Assembly (NCBI RefSeq): GCF_022788655.1
Contig: NZ_CP084951.1
Coordinates: forward strand, 806,001 to 870,000
From: Sulfitobacter indolifex
Lineage (GTDB): Bacteria; Pseudomonadota; Alphaproteobacteria; Rhodobacterales; Rhodobacteraceae
Length of the DNA stretch: 64,000 nucleotides
Direction: 5' to 3'
In this document: positions 16,987 through 27,046 of the stretch, one piece after another
Numbering within the stretch: position 1 is the first letter of the stretch
How the letters are laid out: each line of letters starts with the position of its first letter
Program-made: the position numbers and the translations under genes
Notes under the pieces: generated by a model
The model's input: only the letters and a program-made list of their open reading frames with translations
The model's database searches: none
Told to the model about the DNA's origin: nothing

Positions 16987-19644
16987 TTACGCGCCGTCGG
17001 TCTTTTTAGCCGCCGGTTTCTTTGCGGCCGGCTTCTTAGCAGCCGTTTTTTTCGCTGCGGGTTTCTTGGTGGCGGTCTTGGCCGCAGGCTTCTTTGCAGG
17101 CGCCTTCTTCTTGGTTGCCGCCTTGCGCTTGGCCGGAGATTTAGCGAGCTTTTCCTCGATCAATTCCACCGCGCGTTCCATGGTCAGGTCCGCCGGCTCA
17201 ACCTCTTTCGGGATCGTCGCGTTGACCTTTTCCCACTTCACATACGGCCCATATTTGCCTTCCATGATATTCACCGCGCCGCCCATATCTGGGTGTTCAC
17301 CCATCTCACGGATCGGTTTTGCGGCCTTGCCACGGCCGCCACGGCTGGCGACTTTTTCGGCCAGCAGTTGCACCGCGCGGTTCATGCCCACGGTAAAGAC
17401 CTCGTCGATCCCTTCAAGGTTGGCATTGGTGCCGCCCCGGTCCGAGGTGCTCTCGGCGTGTTTGATATACGGCCCATAACGCCCGATGTTCGACCAGACC
17501 ATCACGCCATCTTCTGGGTGCGGGCCGATCTGGCGGGGCAGGGACAGCAGCATAACACCTTGTTCCAGCGTCACTTCTTCGGCGGGCCAATCCTTTGGGA
17601 TCGATTGGCGCGGAGGTTTTTTGTTCTCTTCGGTCACCGGGCCGCGCTGTACATAGGGGCCAAAACGGCCCTTGAAGACGCGGATTTCGTCCCCCTGATC
17701 TTCGCCCAACAGCTTCCCATCAGGCGGAATGGCCGAGGCTTCAGCCTCTGGGTCCGGCGGGCCGAAGGGGCGGGTGTAGCGGCATTCGGGGTAGTTTGAG
17801 CAGCCGATAAATGCCCCGCCCGACCGCGCGGTACGCATCGACAGGCGTCCAATCTCGCAATTCGGGCAAAGGCGCGGATCGCTGCCGTCTTCTGTGGGTG
17901 GGAAGAGGTGCGGTTCCAGCACCTCGTTGATCTTTTCCAGAACTTCCGTGATCCGCAGCTCGGATGTTTCGGCAATCGCCGCCGAAAAGTCGCGCCAGAA
18001 GCGACGCAGCACTTCTTTATAAGCCGCATCGCCCGCGCTGACCTTATCAAGCTGGTCTTCCAGATCGGCGGTGAAATCATACCCAACGTAGCGGCGGAAG
18101 TAGTTCTCAAGGAAGGCGGTGACCAAACGGCCTTTATCTTCTGGGATCAGGCGGTTGCCATCCTTGCGAACATATTCGCGGTCTTGAATCGTGGTGACGA
18201 TGCTGGCGTAAGTCGAGGGGCGGCCGATGCCAAGCTCTTCCATCCGTTTGACCAATGTCGCTTCGGTATAGCGCGGCGGTGGCTGGGTGAAGTGCTGCTC
18301 TGGCGTGACGCTGCGCTTGTCCATCGCATCGCCATTGTTGATCTGGGGCAGGCGCTTGTCGTCTTCGTCGACCACATCATCGCGGCCTTCTTCATAAACG
18401 CGCAGGAAGCCGTCAAACAGCACGACCTGACCATTTGCACGCAGGCCGACCTGACCATCTTCGCTCCCGACTTCAACCGTGGTGCGCTCAAGGCGCGCGC
18501 TTTCCATCTGACAGGCGAGGGTGCGTTTCCAGATCAGATCGTAAAGCTTCGCCTGATCGGCGTCGAGTTTCAGCGCTTTGGCGTCTTTCGTCATATCCGT
18601 CGGGCGGATACATTCGTGCGCTTCTTGGGCGTTCTTGGCCTTGTTTTTATAGATGCGCGGCTCTTTCGGCACATAGTCCGCGCCAAAACGGTCGGCGATC
18701 GCATCGCGCGCCATTGTCACCGCTTCGGGGGCCATGTCGATGCCGTCTGTCCGCATGTAGGTGATGTGACCGGCTTCATAAAGGCGCTGCGCCGTTGACA
18801 TCGTCTGCCGTGCGCCCATCGAAAACTTCCGGCTGGCTTCTTGCTGCAGGGTCGACGTCATGAAGGGCGCTGATGGGTTGCGGCTGGCCGGTTTGGCCTC
18901 GACGTTCATGACCTTCAGCGCACGGCTGGTGATCGCCTGCACCGCCATCTCGGCCTGTGTGGCATCGGCCAAGTCGAAACGATCCAGCTTTTTGCCCGCA
19001 AGAGAAACAAGACGCGTCTCGAACTCCTGACCGCGCGGCGTGGCGAGCAGCGCCTTGACCGACCAATACTCGCGGGCGCGGAAAGCTTCGATTTCCATCT
19101 CACGCTCAACGATCAGGCGCAGGGTAACCGACTGCACCCGGCCTGCCGATTTCGCGCCGGGAAGTTTGCGCCAGAGAACGGGCGACAGGTTAAAACCCAC
19201 CAGATAGTCCAAAGCCCGGCGGGCGAGATAGGCCTCAACCAGTGGCATATCGACTTGGCGCGGGTTTTCCATCGCCTCGGTCACGGCCTTCTTGGTGATC
19301 TGGTTAAACACCACGCGGCTGACAGGCGTGTCTTTCTTGATCGATTTGCGCTTGGTCAGCGCCTCTTGCAGGTGCCAGCTGATCGCCTCGCCTTCGCGGT
19401 CGGGGTCAGTCGCGAGGATCAATGCGTTGTCTTTGGCCAGCGCATCCGCGATCGCCTTGACGTGTTTCTTACTGTCGCTGGCGACTTCCCACTTCATGTC
19501 GAAATCAGCGTCGGTGTCGACTGATCCATCCTTGGGCGGCAGGTCTCGGACGTGGCCATAGGAGGCGAGGACGGTATAATTATCGCCCAAATATTTGTTG
19601 ATCGTTTTAGCCTTGGCGGGGGATTCGACAACGACGACGGGCAT
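16987..19644 (-). CDS. topA: DNA topoisomerase I with Lys/Ala-rich tail
   Basis: An 885-residue type IA topoisomerase that relaxes negative supercoils. It starts MPVVVVESPAKAKTINKYLG with the TOPRIM domain, followed by the gate domains and the catalytic tyrosine in HITYMRTDGIDM. A four-cysteine zinc ribbon (CPNC...CSNYPEC) lies near 590, followed by several topoisomerase C-terminal repeats. The last 45 residues are a repetitive KKPAAKK-type tail, histone-H1-like, that adds non-specific DNA binding. ATG 19644 has AAGGTG upstream; a GTG four codons earlier overlaps that site and is less likely. Confidence 0.97.
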   Translation of the reverse strand: MPVVVVESPAKAKTINKYLGDNYTVLASYGHVRDLPPKDGSVDTDADFDMKWEVASDSKKHVKAIADALAKDNALILATDPDREGEAISWHLQEALTKRKSIKKDTPVSRVVFNQITKKAVTEAMENPRQVDMPLVEAYLARRALDYLVGFNLSPVLWRKLPGAKSAGRVQSVTLRLIVEREMEIEAFRAREYWSVKALLATPRGQEFETRLVSLAGKKLDRFDLADATQAEMAVQAITSRALKVMNVEAKPASRNPSAPFMTSTLQQEASRKFSMGARQTMSTAQRLYEAGHITYMRTDGIDMAPEAVTMARDAIADRFGADYVPKEPRIYKNKAKNAQEAHECIRPTDMTKDAKALKLDADQAKLYDLIWKRTLACQMESARLERTTVEVGSEDGQVGLRANGQVVLFDGFLRVYEEGRDDVVDEDDKRLPQINNGDAMDKRSVTPEQHFTQPPPRYTEATLVKRMEELGIGRPSTYASIVTTIQDREYVRKDGNRLIPEDKGRLVTAFLENYFRRYVGYDFTADLEDQLDKVSAGDAAYKEVLRRFWRDFSAAIAETSELRITEVLEKINEVLEPHLFPPTEDGSDPRLCPNCEIGRLSMRTARSGGAFIGCSNYPECRYTRPFGPPDPEAEASAIPPDGKLLGEDQGDEIRVFKGRFGPYVQRGPVTEENKKPPRQSIPKDWPAEEVTLEQGVMLLSLPRQIGPHPEDGVMVWSNIGRYGPYIKHAESTSDRGGTNANLEGIDEVFTVGMNRAVQLLAEKVASRGGRGKAAKPIREMGEHPDMGGAVNIMEGKYGPYVKWEKVNATIPKEVEPADLTMERAVELIEEKLAKSPAKRKAATKKKAPAKKPAAKTATKKPAAKKTAAKKPAAKKPAAKKTDGA

Positions 19645-19888
19645 AAATACAGGCACCTTAGATCAAAAATGAGGGCAGCTTTGCGCTGTCTCATGTGGGA
19701 TGGCGGGGGTGTTTGTCAATGCGGCTGCTGATTATGAGGATTCTGCGCGGCAGCGGTTTGCTGCGCTTGTTGGTTTGGAAAGGCGCCATGGTTGCGATGC
19801 TTTGTGCAGAGCCTCTGGCGGGGAAGGGCTTCACTCAGACGCTGGCGGTTTGCTGCTGTTTCATCGCTTGCAGAGGTCACTCTGCTAG

Positions 19889-21067
19889 CTACGCGGTGCG
19901 GCTCAGCAATCCACCGGGCTGTCTTTCAATTTGGCCGTCCATTTCAAGATCAAGAAGCGCCGGGGCTACGGCGGTGCTGGGCACTTGCAGATCGCGGATC
20001 AGCTGATCCTCTGCAATCGGTGCAGGGCCAAGCCGAGATAGGATGCGTGCGTGTAGCTTCGCGATGGAGCCCGTATTTTCACGGGGTTGAGTCGCGCGAG
20101 ACGGGGGCGCAGATGTCGGACCCGAAGCTGGTTTCACAGGGGCAGGCGCGTTGTCCTTTTGCCGATCCTGTTCAGGCAAAATCTCCAAGACATCGGCGGC
20201 GGTGCGAACCAACACAGCACCGTCGCGGATCAGCATGTTGCACCCTGCGGCGCGCGCGTCCATCGGGTGCCCCGGCACCGCCAGCACATCACGCCCTTGA
20301 TCCAGCGCATCTCGCGCAGTGATCAGGCTGCCAGACCGTGCCGCCGCTTCTACCACGACAGTCGCCCGGCTCAGGCCCGAGATGATGCGGTTGCGTCTTG
20401 GGAAATGCCGCGCCATCGGTTGCAGCCCCATTGGTTGCTCTGACAGCCGCAGCCCCTGTGCCGCGATTTGCCCCGCCAGTTCGGAATTTTCGCTGGGATA
20501 TATAGTGTCGACCCCACCTGCCTGGACGGCGATTGTGCCGCGCGTAAGGGCCGCTTCATGCGCTGCGGCGTCGATGCCCCGGGCAAGGCCGGAGACAACG
20601 ACAAACCCGGCCTCCCCCAGCTCTGCCGCAAGGGTGCGTGCCATGCGCAGGCCAAGCGATGAGGCATTCCGCGCGCCGACGAGGGAAATCATCGGGCGGG
20701 TCAGCAGCGCGGGGTCACCGATTACCCACAAAAAGGGCGGTGCATCGTCAAGATCCCTTAATAGGTCAGGGTAGGGCGCTTGGCCCTGCACCAGCAGCCG
20801 CGCCCCGGCGGCGCGGGCGGCGTTAAGTTCGGCTTGAACAACCCCTTCGGGGCAGATGCGATAATCCGAAATGCCGGCGGCACGGGCAACTTCTGGCAGG
20901 GCGGTCAGCGCATCAATCGCCGAGCCATGTTCATCCAACAAACGCCGGTAGGTCGAGATACCAACCCTGCGAGAACGCAACAGACGAAGCCGGGCAAACC
21001 GTTCATCTTCCTGGGTGGGTGGGAGTGGGGGGTGAGTGGAAGAAGGATGTAGGTCCTTGTCAGTCAT
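19889..21067 (-). CDS. dprA: DNA-processing protein DprA
   Basis: A 392-residue protein that loads RecA on incoming single-stranded DNA in natural transformation. The Rossmann-like core holds GARNAS, SGLARGIDAAAHEAAL and AAARSGSLITARDALDQGR. The C-terminal 65 residues form the small winged-helix domain (SRLGPAPIAEDQLI...). It is 244 bases upstream of topA on the same strand, the conserved dprA-topA neighbourhood. The N-terminal 25 residues are Pro/Thr-rich and the start at 21067 is not strongly fixed. Confidence 0.95.
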   Translation of the reverse strand: MTDKDLHPSSTHPPLPPTQEDERFARLRLLRSRRVGISTYRRLLDEHGSAIDALTALPEVARAAGISDYRICPEGVVQAELNAARAAGARLLVQGQAPYPDLLRDLDDAPPFLWVIGDPALLTRPMISLVGARNASSLGLRMARTLAAELGEAGFVVVSGLARGIDAAAHEAALTRGTIAVQAGGVDTIYPSENSELAGQIAAQGLRLSEQPMGLQPMARHFPRRNRIISGLSRATVVVEAAARSGSLITARDALDQGRDVLAVPGHPMDARAAGCNMLIRDGAVLVRTAADVLEILPEQDRQKDNAPAPVKPASGPTSAPPSRATQPRENTGSIAKLHARILSRLGPAPIAEDQLIRDLQVPSTAVAPALLDLEMDGQIERQPGGLLSRTA

Positions 21068-21163
21068 CCCAAAGCTCCGTCCGTTGCAGAATCAGGTATA
21101 GGATTTAGTGCTTAACAACCTATGAATTTTTCCCCACCCATTCGATTCAACTCAGGCGTGCCG

Positions 21164-22585
21164 TCAGGTTGCCGCGCCGCCCACGGTCAGCCCGCCGATC
21201 ATCAACGTCGGCTGTCCGACACCCACCGGCACCCACTGACCCTGTTTGCCGCAGTTGCCCATTCCAGGGTCAAGCGTCGGGTCATTTCCGATGGCGCGAA
21301 TCTGCTGCAGCGCCGTGGCCCCGTCGCCGATCAGCGTGGCCCCTTTGACCGGCGCACCAACTTTGCCGTTCTGCACGCGATACGCCTCGGTGCAGGAAAA
21401 AACGAACTTGCCGTTGGTGATATCGACCTGACCCCCGCCAAATCCGACGGCATAGATACCATCCTTGAGGTCTGCCACGATATCACCCGGCGCTGCATCA
21501 CCGCCCAGCATATAGGTGTTGGTCATGCGCGGCATCGGGATATGCGCATAGGATTGCCGCCGCCCGTTCCCGGTTGACGCACCGCCCATCAATCGCCCGT
21601 TCTGGCGATCCTGCATATATCCCACCAGCACGCCATCTTCGATCAGCACATTGCGCGCCGAAGGGGTGCCTTCATCATCGACAGAGATCGAGCCGCGGCG
21701 GTCGGGAATCGTGCCATCGTCCAACACGGTGACCCCTTTAGCGGCGATTTGTTGGCCCATCAGACCCGCAAATGCGCTGGAGCCTTTGCGGTTGAAATCG
21801 CCCTCCAGCCCGTGGCCAATGGCCTCATGCAGCAGGATGCCGGGCCAGCCAGGGCCAAGCACCACGTCCATCACGCCCGCCGGGGCGGGGACAGCCTCAA
21901 GGTTGACGCAGGCGATGCGCAATGCCTCACGCACCTTGGCCTGCCAATCCTCAGGGGCCAGCATCCCGTCCAGCCCAATCCGCCCGCCACCGCCGACACC
22001 GCCGCTCTCGCGTCGACCGTCTTGTTCCACGATGACTGAGACATTAACCCGCGTCATGGGGCGCACGTCGCGCACGGAATGACCCTCGGGCCGGAGTATC
22101 TCAACCTCCTGAATGCTGGCGGCAATCGTCGCGCTCACCTGCACCACGCGGGAATCGAGGCTGCGGGCATAGGCGTCGATCTCACGCAGTGTGTCGACTT
22201 TTACTGGGAAAGCGTGGCCGGCTATCGGGTCTTCGTCCGTGTACAGTCGCGCGTTGCTGGCCTGCGGCGCATCAGCCCAAGTACCGCCGCCGTCACCAAC
22301 CGCAAGCCGTGCCGTCTCTGCCGCGCGGCGCAAGGAGGCTTCGCTGAGTTCGGTCGAATGCGCATAGCCCGCCACCTCGCCACGCACCGCGCGCAGGCCA
22401 AAGCCCTCTGCGGCGTCATAGCTCGCGGTCTTAAGCCGCCCGTCATCAAACACCAGCGCCTCAGAGCGGCGGCGTTCGAGGAATAATTCGCCGTCATCGG
22501 CACCGGCCACGGCCTCGCGCAGCACGCTCAGAGCGGTTTCTCGGTCCAGATCGGCCTCAAACGGGGTAAATTGCGCGCTGCTCAT
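21164..22585 (-). CDS. tldD: Metallopeptidase TldD
   Basis: A 473-residue zinc peptidase that works with TldE/PmbA to degrade unfolded or modified peptides. The zinc motif HEAIGH is near residue 252, followed by GLEGDFNRKGSSAF and the conserved C-terminal GGQVDITNGKFVF and GNDPTLDPGMGNCGKQGQ. No tldE is nearby. It runs away from the divergent ctaC operon, which is typical for Rhodobacteraceae where tldD lies directly upstream of the oxidase genes. Confidence 0.96.
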   Translation of the reverse strand: MSSAQFTPFEADLDRETALSVLREAVAGADDGELFLERRRSEALVFDDGRLKTASYDAAEGFGLRAVRGEVAGYAHSTELSEASLRRAAETARLAVGDGGGTWADAPQASNARLYTDEDPIAGHAFPVKVDTLREIDAYARSLDSRVVQVSATIAASIQEVEILRPEGHSVRDVRPMTRVNVSVIVEQDGRRESGGVGGGGRIGLDGMLAPEDWQAKVREALRIACVNLEAVPAPAGVMDVVLGPGWPGILLHEAIGHGLEGDFNRKGSSAFAGLMGQQIAAKGVTVLDDGTIPDRRGSISVDDEGTPSARNVLIEDGVLVGYMQDRQNGRLMGGASTGNGRRQSYAHIPMPRMTNTYMLGGDAAPGDIVADLKDGIYAVGFGGGQVDITNGKFVFSCTEAYRVQNGKVGAPVKGATLIGDGATALQQIRAIGNDPTLDPGMGNCGKQGQWVPVGVGQPTLMIGGLTVGGAAT

Positions 22586-22765
22586 TGGGGGGTATCCTTG
22601 CTTGCTGTCACAAAACTGTCTCGCGCGTCCCTATGACGCAAGCATGTGACTTTATCTTGTAACCAGAATATGATTGTAAGCATCCAGGATTACAACGGCA
22701 CCGGGTCGCAGCAGCGGTTCGGGTGTCTAATCGGCTTCTTAATGGTCACAAGATCAGGACGACAT

Positions 22766-23683
22766 ATGAAACATCTACTCCCCCTTTCCGGTCTTTTGAC
22801 CAGCCTTGCCGCCCTGCCAGCATTGGCACAGGACAGCCTGCGCATTGACGGGCTTGATGTCATCGGCAGACCTGTTGACGGCGAGACAGGCTTTCAACCG
22901 GCTGTGACGCGGGTGGCGCAGGATATCCACGATTTGGACTATCTGATTCTCGTGATCATCACGCTGATCACCGTTTTTGTGACCGGCCTGATCATCTGGG
23001 TCATGATCCGCTACAACAAAAAGCGGAACCCGACACCGTCGTCGTTCACCCACCACACCCCGATTGAGATCGCCTGGACCATCCTGCCGATCTTGGTCCT
23101 TGTGTTGATTGGTGCATATTCGCTGCCCATCCTGTTCCGCCAACAGGAAATCCCTGAGGCAGACATCACGATCAAAGCGATCGGCAACCAGTGGTACTGG
23201 ACTTATGAATATGTCGACGAAGAAATCGCCTTTGACAGCTACATGATCGGCGCGCCCGCGACGCTGGGCGATGGCGACGAAGATGTGACCCCCTTCGTGC
23301 TGAATGACGCGATGGTCGCCAAGCTCGAAGACGAAGGCTATGCCCGCGAAGACTTCTTGCTGGCCACCGATACATCGGTCGTGATCCCGGTTGGCAAAAC
23401 CATCGTGGTACAGGTTACCGCAAGCGACGTGATCCACTCTTGGACCATCCCCGCCTTTGGCGTGAAGCAGGATGGCGTGCCGGGCCGCTTGGCCGAACTG
23501 TGGTTCACCGCTGAGCAGGAAGGCGTCTACTACGGTCAGTGTTCCGAGCTTTGCGGTCAGGCCCATGCCTATATGCCGATCACCGTGAAGGTTGTTTCGG
23601 AAGAAGCCTATGCCGAGTGGCTCGGTAAGGCTAAGGCGGAATATGCGGGTATCGAACAGCCGCTGACCGTGGCCTCCAAGTAA
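22766..23683 (+). CDS. ctaC: Cytochrome c oxidase subunit II
   Basis: A 305-residue subunit that carries the CuA centre receiving electrons from cytochrome c. A signal peptide (MKHLLPLSGLLTSLAALPALA) is followed by two membrane helices (about 55-80 and 97-120) and a periplasmic cupredoxin domain with NQWYWTYEY and the CuA ligand loop GQCSELCGQAHAYM. AGGA six bases before ATG 22766 fixes the start against the longer frame. It leads the oxidase assembly cluster but is separated from ctaB by a terminator. Confidence 0.97.
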   Translation: MKHLLPLSGLLTSLAALPALAQDSLRIDGLDVIGRPVDGETGFQPAVTRVAQDIHDLDYLILVIITLITVFVTGLIIWVMIRYNKKRNPTPSSFTHHTPIEIAWTILPILVLVLIGAYSLPILFRQQEIPEADITIKAIGNQWYWTYEYVDEEIAFDSYMIGAPATLGDGDEDVTPFVLNDAMVAKLEDEGYAREDFLLATDTSVVIPVGKTIVVQVTASDVIHSWTIPAFGVKQDGVPGRLAELWFTAEQEGVYYGQCSELCGQAHAYMPITVKVVSEEAYAEWLGKAKAEYAGIEQPLTVASK

Positions 23684-23693
23684 GCCAGTTCTG

Positions 23694-23723
23694 CGGGGCA
23701 GGGAGGAAACCTGCCCCGTTTTT
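23694..23723 (+). terminator. Intrinsic terminator between ctaC and ctaB
   Basis: CGGGGCAGG and CCTGCCCCG pair perfectly (9 bp) around a 7-base loop and run into TTTTT. It lies 10 bases past the ctaC stop and 17 bases before ctaB, so most transcripts should end after the structural subunit, with limited read-through into the assembly genes. Confidence 0.88.
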
Positions 23724-23740
23724 AACCTGGAAGGTTCGGG

Positions 23741-24679
23741 ATGACTGACATCACCAATACACCGACAAGTGAGTACGATGCGCAGCTGGGGGATTACTTT
23801 GCCCTGCTGAAGCCGCGCGTGATGTCGCTTGTTGTATTTACTGCATTTGTGGGGCTTTTGGCCGCACCAGTGTCCGTGAACCCGATCGTCGGCTTCTGCG
23901 CCATCCTGTTCATCGCCATCGGCGGCGGTGCTTCGGGCGCGTTGAACATGTGGTGGGATGCGGACATTGACGCTGTGATGCGCCGCACCCGTGGCCGCCC
24001 GATCCCATCGGGCCGTGTACAGCCCGGCGAAGCCTTGACGCTTGGCGTCGCGCTGTCGGGCTTGTCGGTGATGATGCTGGGGCTGGCGACGAATCTGCTG
24101 GCCGCCGGTATGCTGTTGTTCACCATCCTGTTCTATGCGGTTTTCTACACCATGTGGCTCAAGCGTTTGACGCCGCAGAACATCGTTATCGGCGGTGCGG
24201 CTGGTGCTTTCCCGCCCGTAATCGGCTGGGTCGCCGCCACCGGCAGCTTCTCGGTCGAGGCATGGCTGATGTTCGCGCTGATCTTCATGTGGACCCCGCC
24301 GCATTTCTGGGCGCTGGCCCTGTTCATGCGCTCTGACTACGACGATGCCAAAGTGCCGATGCTGACCGTGACCCATGGCCGTCCGGCCACGCGGCTGCAT
24401 ATCTTGATCTATACCGTTCTGCTGGCTGCTCTGGCGATCGGCACAGCCTTTACGGCTATCGGTGGTATCTTCTACTTCGCCGTGGCCTTGGTTCTGAACG
24501 CCGCATTCCTGTTGGGCGCATGGCGCATCTGGAACCGCGATGAGGTGATGGCCGAAGCCGACGACTACGCCGAAGAGCGCAAATTCTTCCGCCTGTCGCT
24601 GGCCTACCTCTTCTTGCATTTCGGCGCGATCTTGGGCGAAGCCGCCCTGCGTGCCTTTGGACTGGGAGGCTGGGCATGA
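23741..24679 (+). CDS. ctaB: Protohaem IX farnesyltransferase (haem O synthase)
   Basis: A 312-residue integral membrane prenyltransferase that converts haem b to haem o for the oxidase. Several membrane helices are visible. The prenyl-diphosphate site is in [19 protein letters not shown] near residue 70, with a second Asp-rich loop [14 protein letters not shown] precedes the ATG. The end overlaps the next small gene by ATGA. Confidence 0.97.
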   Translation: MTDITNTPTSEYDAQLGDYFALLKPRVMSLVVFTAFVGLLAAPVSVNPIVGFCAILFIAIGGGASGALNMWWDADIDAVMRRTRGRPIPSGRVQPGEALTLGVALSGLSVMMLGLATNLLAAGMLLFTILFYAVFYTMWLKRLTPQNIVIGGAAGAFPPVIGWVAATGSFSVEAWLMFALIFMWTPPHFWALALFMRSDYDDAKVPMLTVTHGRPATRLHILIYTVLLAALAIGTAFTAIGGIFYFAVALVLNAAFLLGAWRIWNRDEVMAEADDYAEERKFFRLSLAYLFLHFGAILGEAALRAFGLGGWA

Positions 24680-24843
24680 GCTTTCGTCCTGAGCACGAAC
24701 TGCACAAGCGCCGCCGCGGCCGCAATATCGGCGTCGGTTTGATGCTGGCGGCCTTTGTGGTGCTGATCATGGCACTTACCTACGTCAAAATTACGCAGAC
24801 AGATTTTGAACTGCCCGCCAACCAACGTGAGGTGACCCAGTAA
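24676..24843 (+). CDS. Small single-helix protein of the oxidase cluster (55 aa)
   Basis: A 55-residue protein between ctaB and ctaG, overlapping both: ATGA with ctaB and TAATG with ctaG. The basic N-terminus (HKRRRGRN) is followed by one membrane helix [19 protein letters not shown] and a short polar tail. A small ORF in this slot is conserved in Rhodobacter and Paracoccus oxidase clusters (sometimes called CoxF) and is taken to help oxidase assembly; its action is not known. Tight overlap on both sides makes it very likely real. Confidence 0.88.
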   Translation: MSFRPEHELHKRRRGRNIGVGLMLAAFVVLIMALTYVKITQTDFELPANQREVTQ

Positions 24844-25418
24844 TGGCGCTTTCCGGTCCTCAAAAAACAGTGATGCAAACCGTCAGCGTCGTGGTGTTGA
24901 TGGGCGGTCTGGCTTGGGCATCGGTGCCGTTTTACGACTGGTTCTGCCGGGTCACCGGCTTTGGCGGCACGCCGGGGCAGGTGAGCGCATCCAGCGGTGA
25001 AGTTCTCGACCAAACGGTCAAGGTCCGCTTTGACGGCTCGTTGAACGACGGCATGCCATGGGAATTCAAACCCGTGGTCCGCGAAATGGAAGTCCGCATC
25101 GGCGAGACGGGGTTGGCCTTCTATGAGGCCTATAATCCTACCGATAAACCGGTGGCGGGGCAGGCGAGCTACAACGTAACCCCCTACACCGCCGGGGCCT
25201 TCTTTGAGAAGATCGACTGTTTCTGCTTTACCGAACAGGTGCTTGCACCGGGCGAACGGGTGCAGATGCCGGTAAGCTTCTTTGTTGATCCAGAAATGGT
25301 CAACGACCGTGATGGGAAGTTTGTACATACCATCACACTGTCCTATACATTCTACGAAATTGACCTGCCCGAAGGCTATGCCGCCCTCGATCAGGACAGC
25401 GCCACAGCAACCAATTAA
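24843..25418 (+). CDS. ctaG: Cytochrome c oxidase assembly protein CtaG (Cox11)
   Basis: A 191-residue copper chaperone that delivers copper to CuB of subunit I. It has one N-terminal membrane helix (about 9-32) and a periplasmic immunoglobulin-like domain with the copper motif CFCF in KIDCFCFTEQ. Its ATG overlaps the stop of the small preceding ORF. Length is normal. Confidence 0.96.
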   Translation: MALSGPQKTVMQTVSVVVLMGGLAWASVPFYDWFCRVTGFGGTPGQVSASSGEVLDQTVKVRFDGSLNDGMPWEFKPVVREMEVRIGETGLAFYEAYNPTDKPVAGQASYNVTPYTAGAFFEKIDCFCFTEQVLAPGERVQMPVSFFVDPEMVNDRDGKFVHTITLSYTFYEIDLPEGYAALDQDSATATN

Positions 25419-25453
25419 CGACCTGATTAAACAAAGGTGAGGGACCCGAAACC

Positions 25454-26260
25454 ATGGCCCATGCAAAGAACCACGACTACCATATTCTAGCCCCCTCGTC
25501 CTGGCCGCTGCTGGGATCGCTGGGTGGATTTGCGATGTTGGCCGGCGCTGTGCTGTGGATGCACGGCATTACGCCTTTTGTCTTTCTCGGCGGTTTTGTC
25601 GCCGTCTGCTACGTCATGTTCGCCTGGTGGGCTGAAGTCGTGACCGAAAGCGAAGTGGGCGATCACACCGGTGTGGTGCGGATCGGCCTGCGCTATGGCT
25701 TTATCCTGTTCATCATGTCCGAAGTGATGTTCTTCGTCGCGTGGTTCTGGTCCTTCTTTAAACAGGCCCTTTACCCGATGTACGAATATGCCGGGAGCAC
25801 ATATCTCAAACCTGAGATCCACGCGGTTGACGCTTTCCACCTGCCGCTGATCAACACGCTGGTTCTGCTGCTGTCGGGCTGCGCCGTGACATGGGCGCAC
25901 CACGCGCTGGCGCATGAAAACAACCGCAAAGACCTGATCGCGGGTCTGGCCATCGCCGTGGTGCTTGGTGTGTTCTTCACCGCGCTGCAGGCATTTGAAT
26001 ACTACGAACTGCTGGTTCATGACGACTGGACCTTCGGCGGTGACATGTATTTCTCCAGCTTCTTCATGGCGACAGGCTTTCACGGCTTCCATGTGATCAT
26101 CGGCACGATCTTCCTCTTCATCTGCCTGCTGCGCGCCATGCGCGGCCATTTCACCCCCGAACGCCACGTCGGCTTCGAGGCGGCGGCTTGGTACTGGCAC
26201 TTCGTTGATGTGGTCTGGCTGTTCCTCTTCTTCGCTGTCTACATGTGGGGCACACCCTAA
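25454..26260 (+). CDS. ctaE: Cytochrome c oxidase subunit III
   Basis: A 268-residue subunit with seven membrane helices. It begins [22 protein letters not shown], holds [15 protein letters not shown] with the conserved Glu, and ends with [12 protein letters not shown] and [16 protein letters not shown]. It stabilises the catalytic core and proton entry. It is 35 bases downstream of ctaG. A perfect hairpin follows before the SURF1 gene. Confidence 0.97.
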   Translation: MAHAKNHDYHILAPSSWPLLGSLGGFAMLAGAVLWMHGITPFVFLGGFVAVCYVMFAWWAEVVTESEVGDHTGVVRIGLRYGFILFIMSEVMFFVAWFWSFFKQALYPMYEYAGSTYLKPEIHAVDAFHLPLINTLVLLLSGCAVTWAHHALAHENNRKDLIAGLAIAVVLGVFFTALQAFEYYELLVHDDWTFGGDMYFSSFFMATGFHGFHVIIGTIFLFICLLRAMRGHFTPERHVGFEAAAWYWHFVDVVWLFLFFAVYMWGTP

Positions 26261-26302
26261 ACATAAGGCGGGGTTGCATCCGCGCCCCACACCCGTAAAA
26301 CC

Positions 26303-26332
26303 CAAACGCGCGAAGCCTTCTTCGCGCGTTTG
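26303..26332 (+). terminator. Hairpin between ctaE and the SURF1 gene
   Basis: CAAACGCGCGAAG and CTTCGCGCGTTTG pair perfectly over 13 bp around CCTT and lead into TCGTTTC. It can act as a terminator or attenuator after subunit III; SURF1 starts 23 bases further on. Confidence 0.75.
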
Positions 26333-26355
26333 TCGTTTCAGCCAGAGAGATTCGA

Positions 26356-27042
26356 ATGCGGCGCAGCCTGTTCTTCATCATCGTAGGTCTCGGCGGGGCT
26401 GCCATCCTCGTTACGCTCGGGATATGGCAAGTACAACGGCTGGCGTGGAAAGAGGCGATTGTCGCTGACATCAACGGACGCATCACCGCGACGCCGGTGG
26501 ACCTGCCCACGTCGCCCGACCCGGAGGTCGATGCCTATCTGCCCGTCACCGTAAGTGGTGAAATCGGCGCCGAGGCGCTGCATGTGCTGGTCAGCCAAAA
26601 GCAAACGGGCGCGGGCTACCGTGTGATTGCTCCTCTGATGCTGGAAGACGGCCGGCGGATTCTCGTCGATTTGGGTTTCACGCCTACCGAGAACAAAGAC
26701 GTTATCAACACTGCTGGCCCCTCCCGCATCATCGGTAATATGCAATGGCCCCAAGAGGTCGACAGCTTCACGCCAGAGGCCGATACCGAGCGCAACATTT
26801 GGTTCGCCCGCAATGTCCCCCGCATGGCCGAAACCCTCAATACCGAACCGCTGCTCGTCGTCGCCCGCGATGGAACCGGGATCGACCCGAAAATCGCCCC
26901 GCTGCCCGTCGATACCGCCCGCATCCCCAACGATCACTTGCAATATGCGATCACCTGGTTTTCCCTCGCCGCCATCTGGCTGGCGATGACCGTCCTTTTC
27001 CTGCGCCGCCGCCGCGCCCCTGCAACGCCGAAAGTCGACTGA
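26356..27042 (+). CDS. SURF1 family oxidase assembly protein
   Basis: A 228-residue protein with two membrane helices at its ends (about 5-25 and 198-216) and a periplasmic domain between them. GIWQVQRLAWKEAIV after the first helix is the SURF1 hallmark. SURF1 helps insert haem a into subunit I. It lies at the end of the oxidase cluster and 4 bases upstream of thrC, so thrC is probably carried on the same message. Confidence 0.93.
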   Translation: MRRSLFFIIVGLGGAAILVTLGIWQVQRLAWKEAIVADINGRITATPVDLPTSPDPEVDAYLPVTVSGEIGAEALHVLVSQKQTGAGYRVIAPLMLEDGRRILVDLGFTPTENKDVINTAGPSRIIGNMQWPQEVDSFTPEADTERNIWFARNVPRMAETLNTEPLLVVARDGTGIDPKIAPLPVDTARIPNDHLQYAITWFSLAAIWLAMTVLFLRRRRAPATPKVD

Positions 27043-27046
27043 CCCT

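Noticed and set aside
22775..24619. Long 614-codon minus-strand frame across ctaC and ctaB
   Set aside because: It is the antisense shadow of two well-identified genes; its His/Gln/Arg-rich composition is typical of such shadows.
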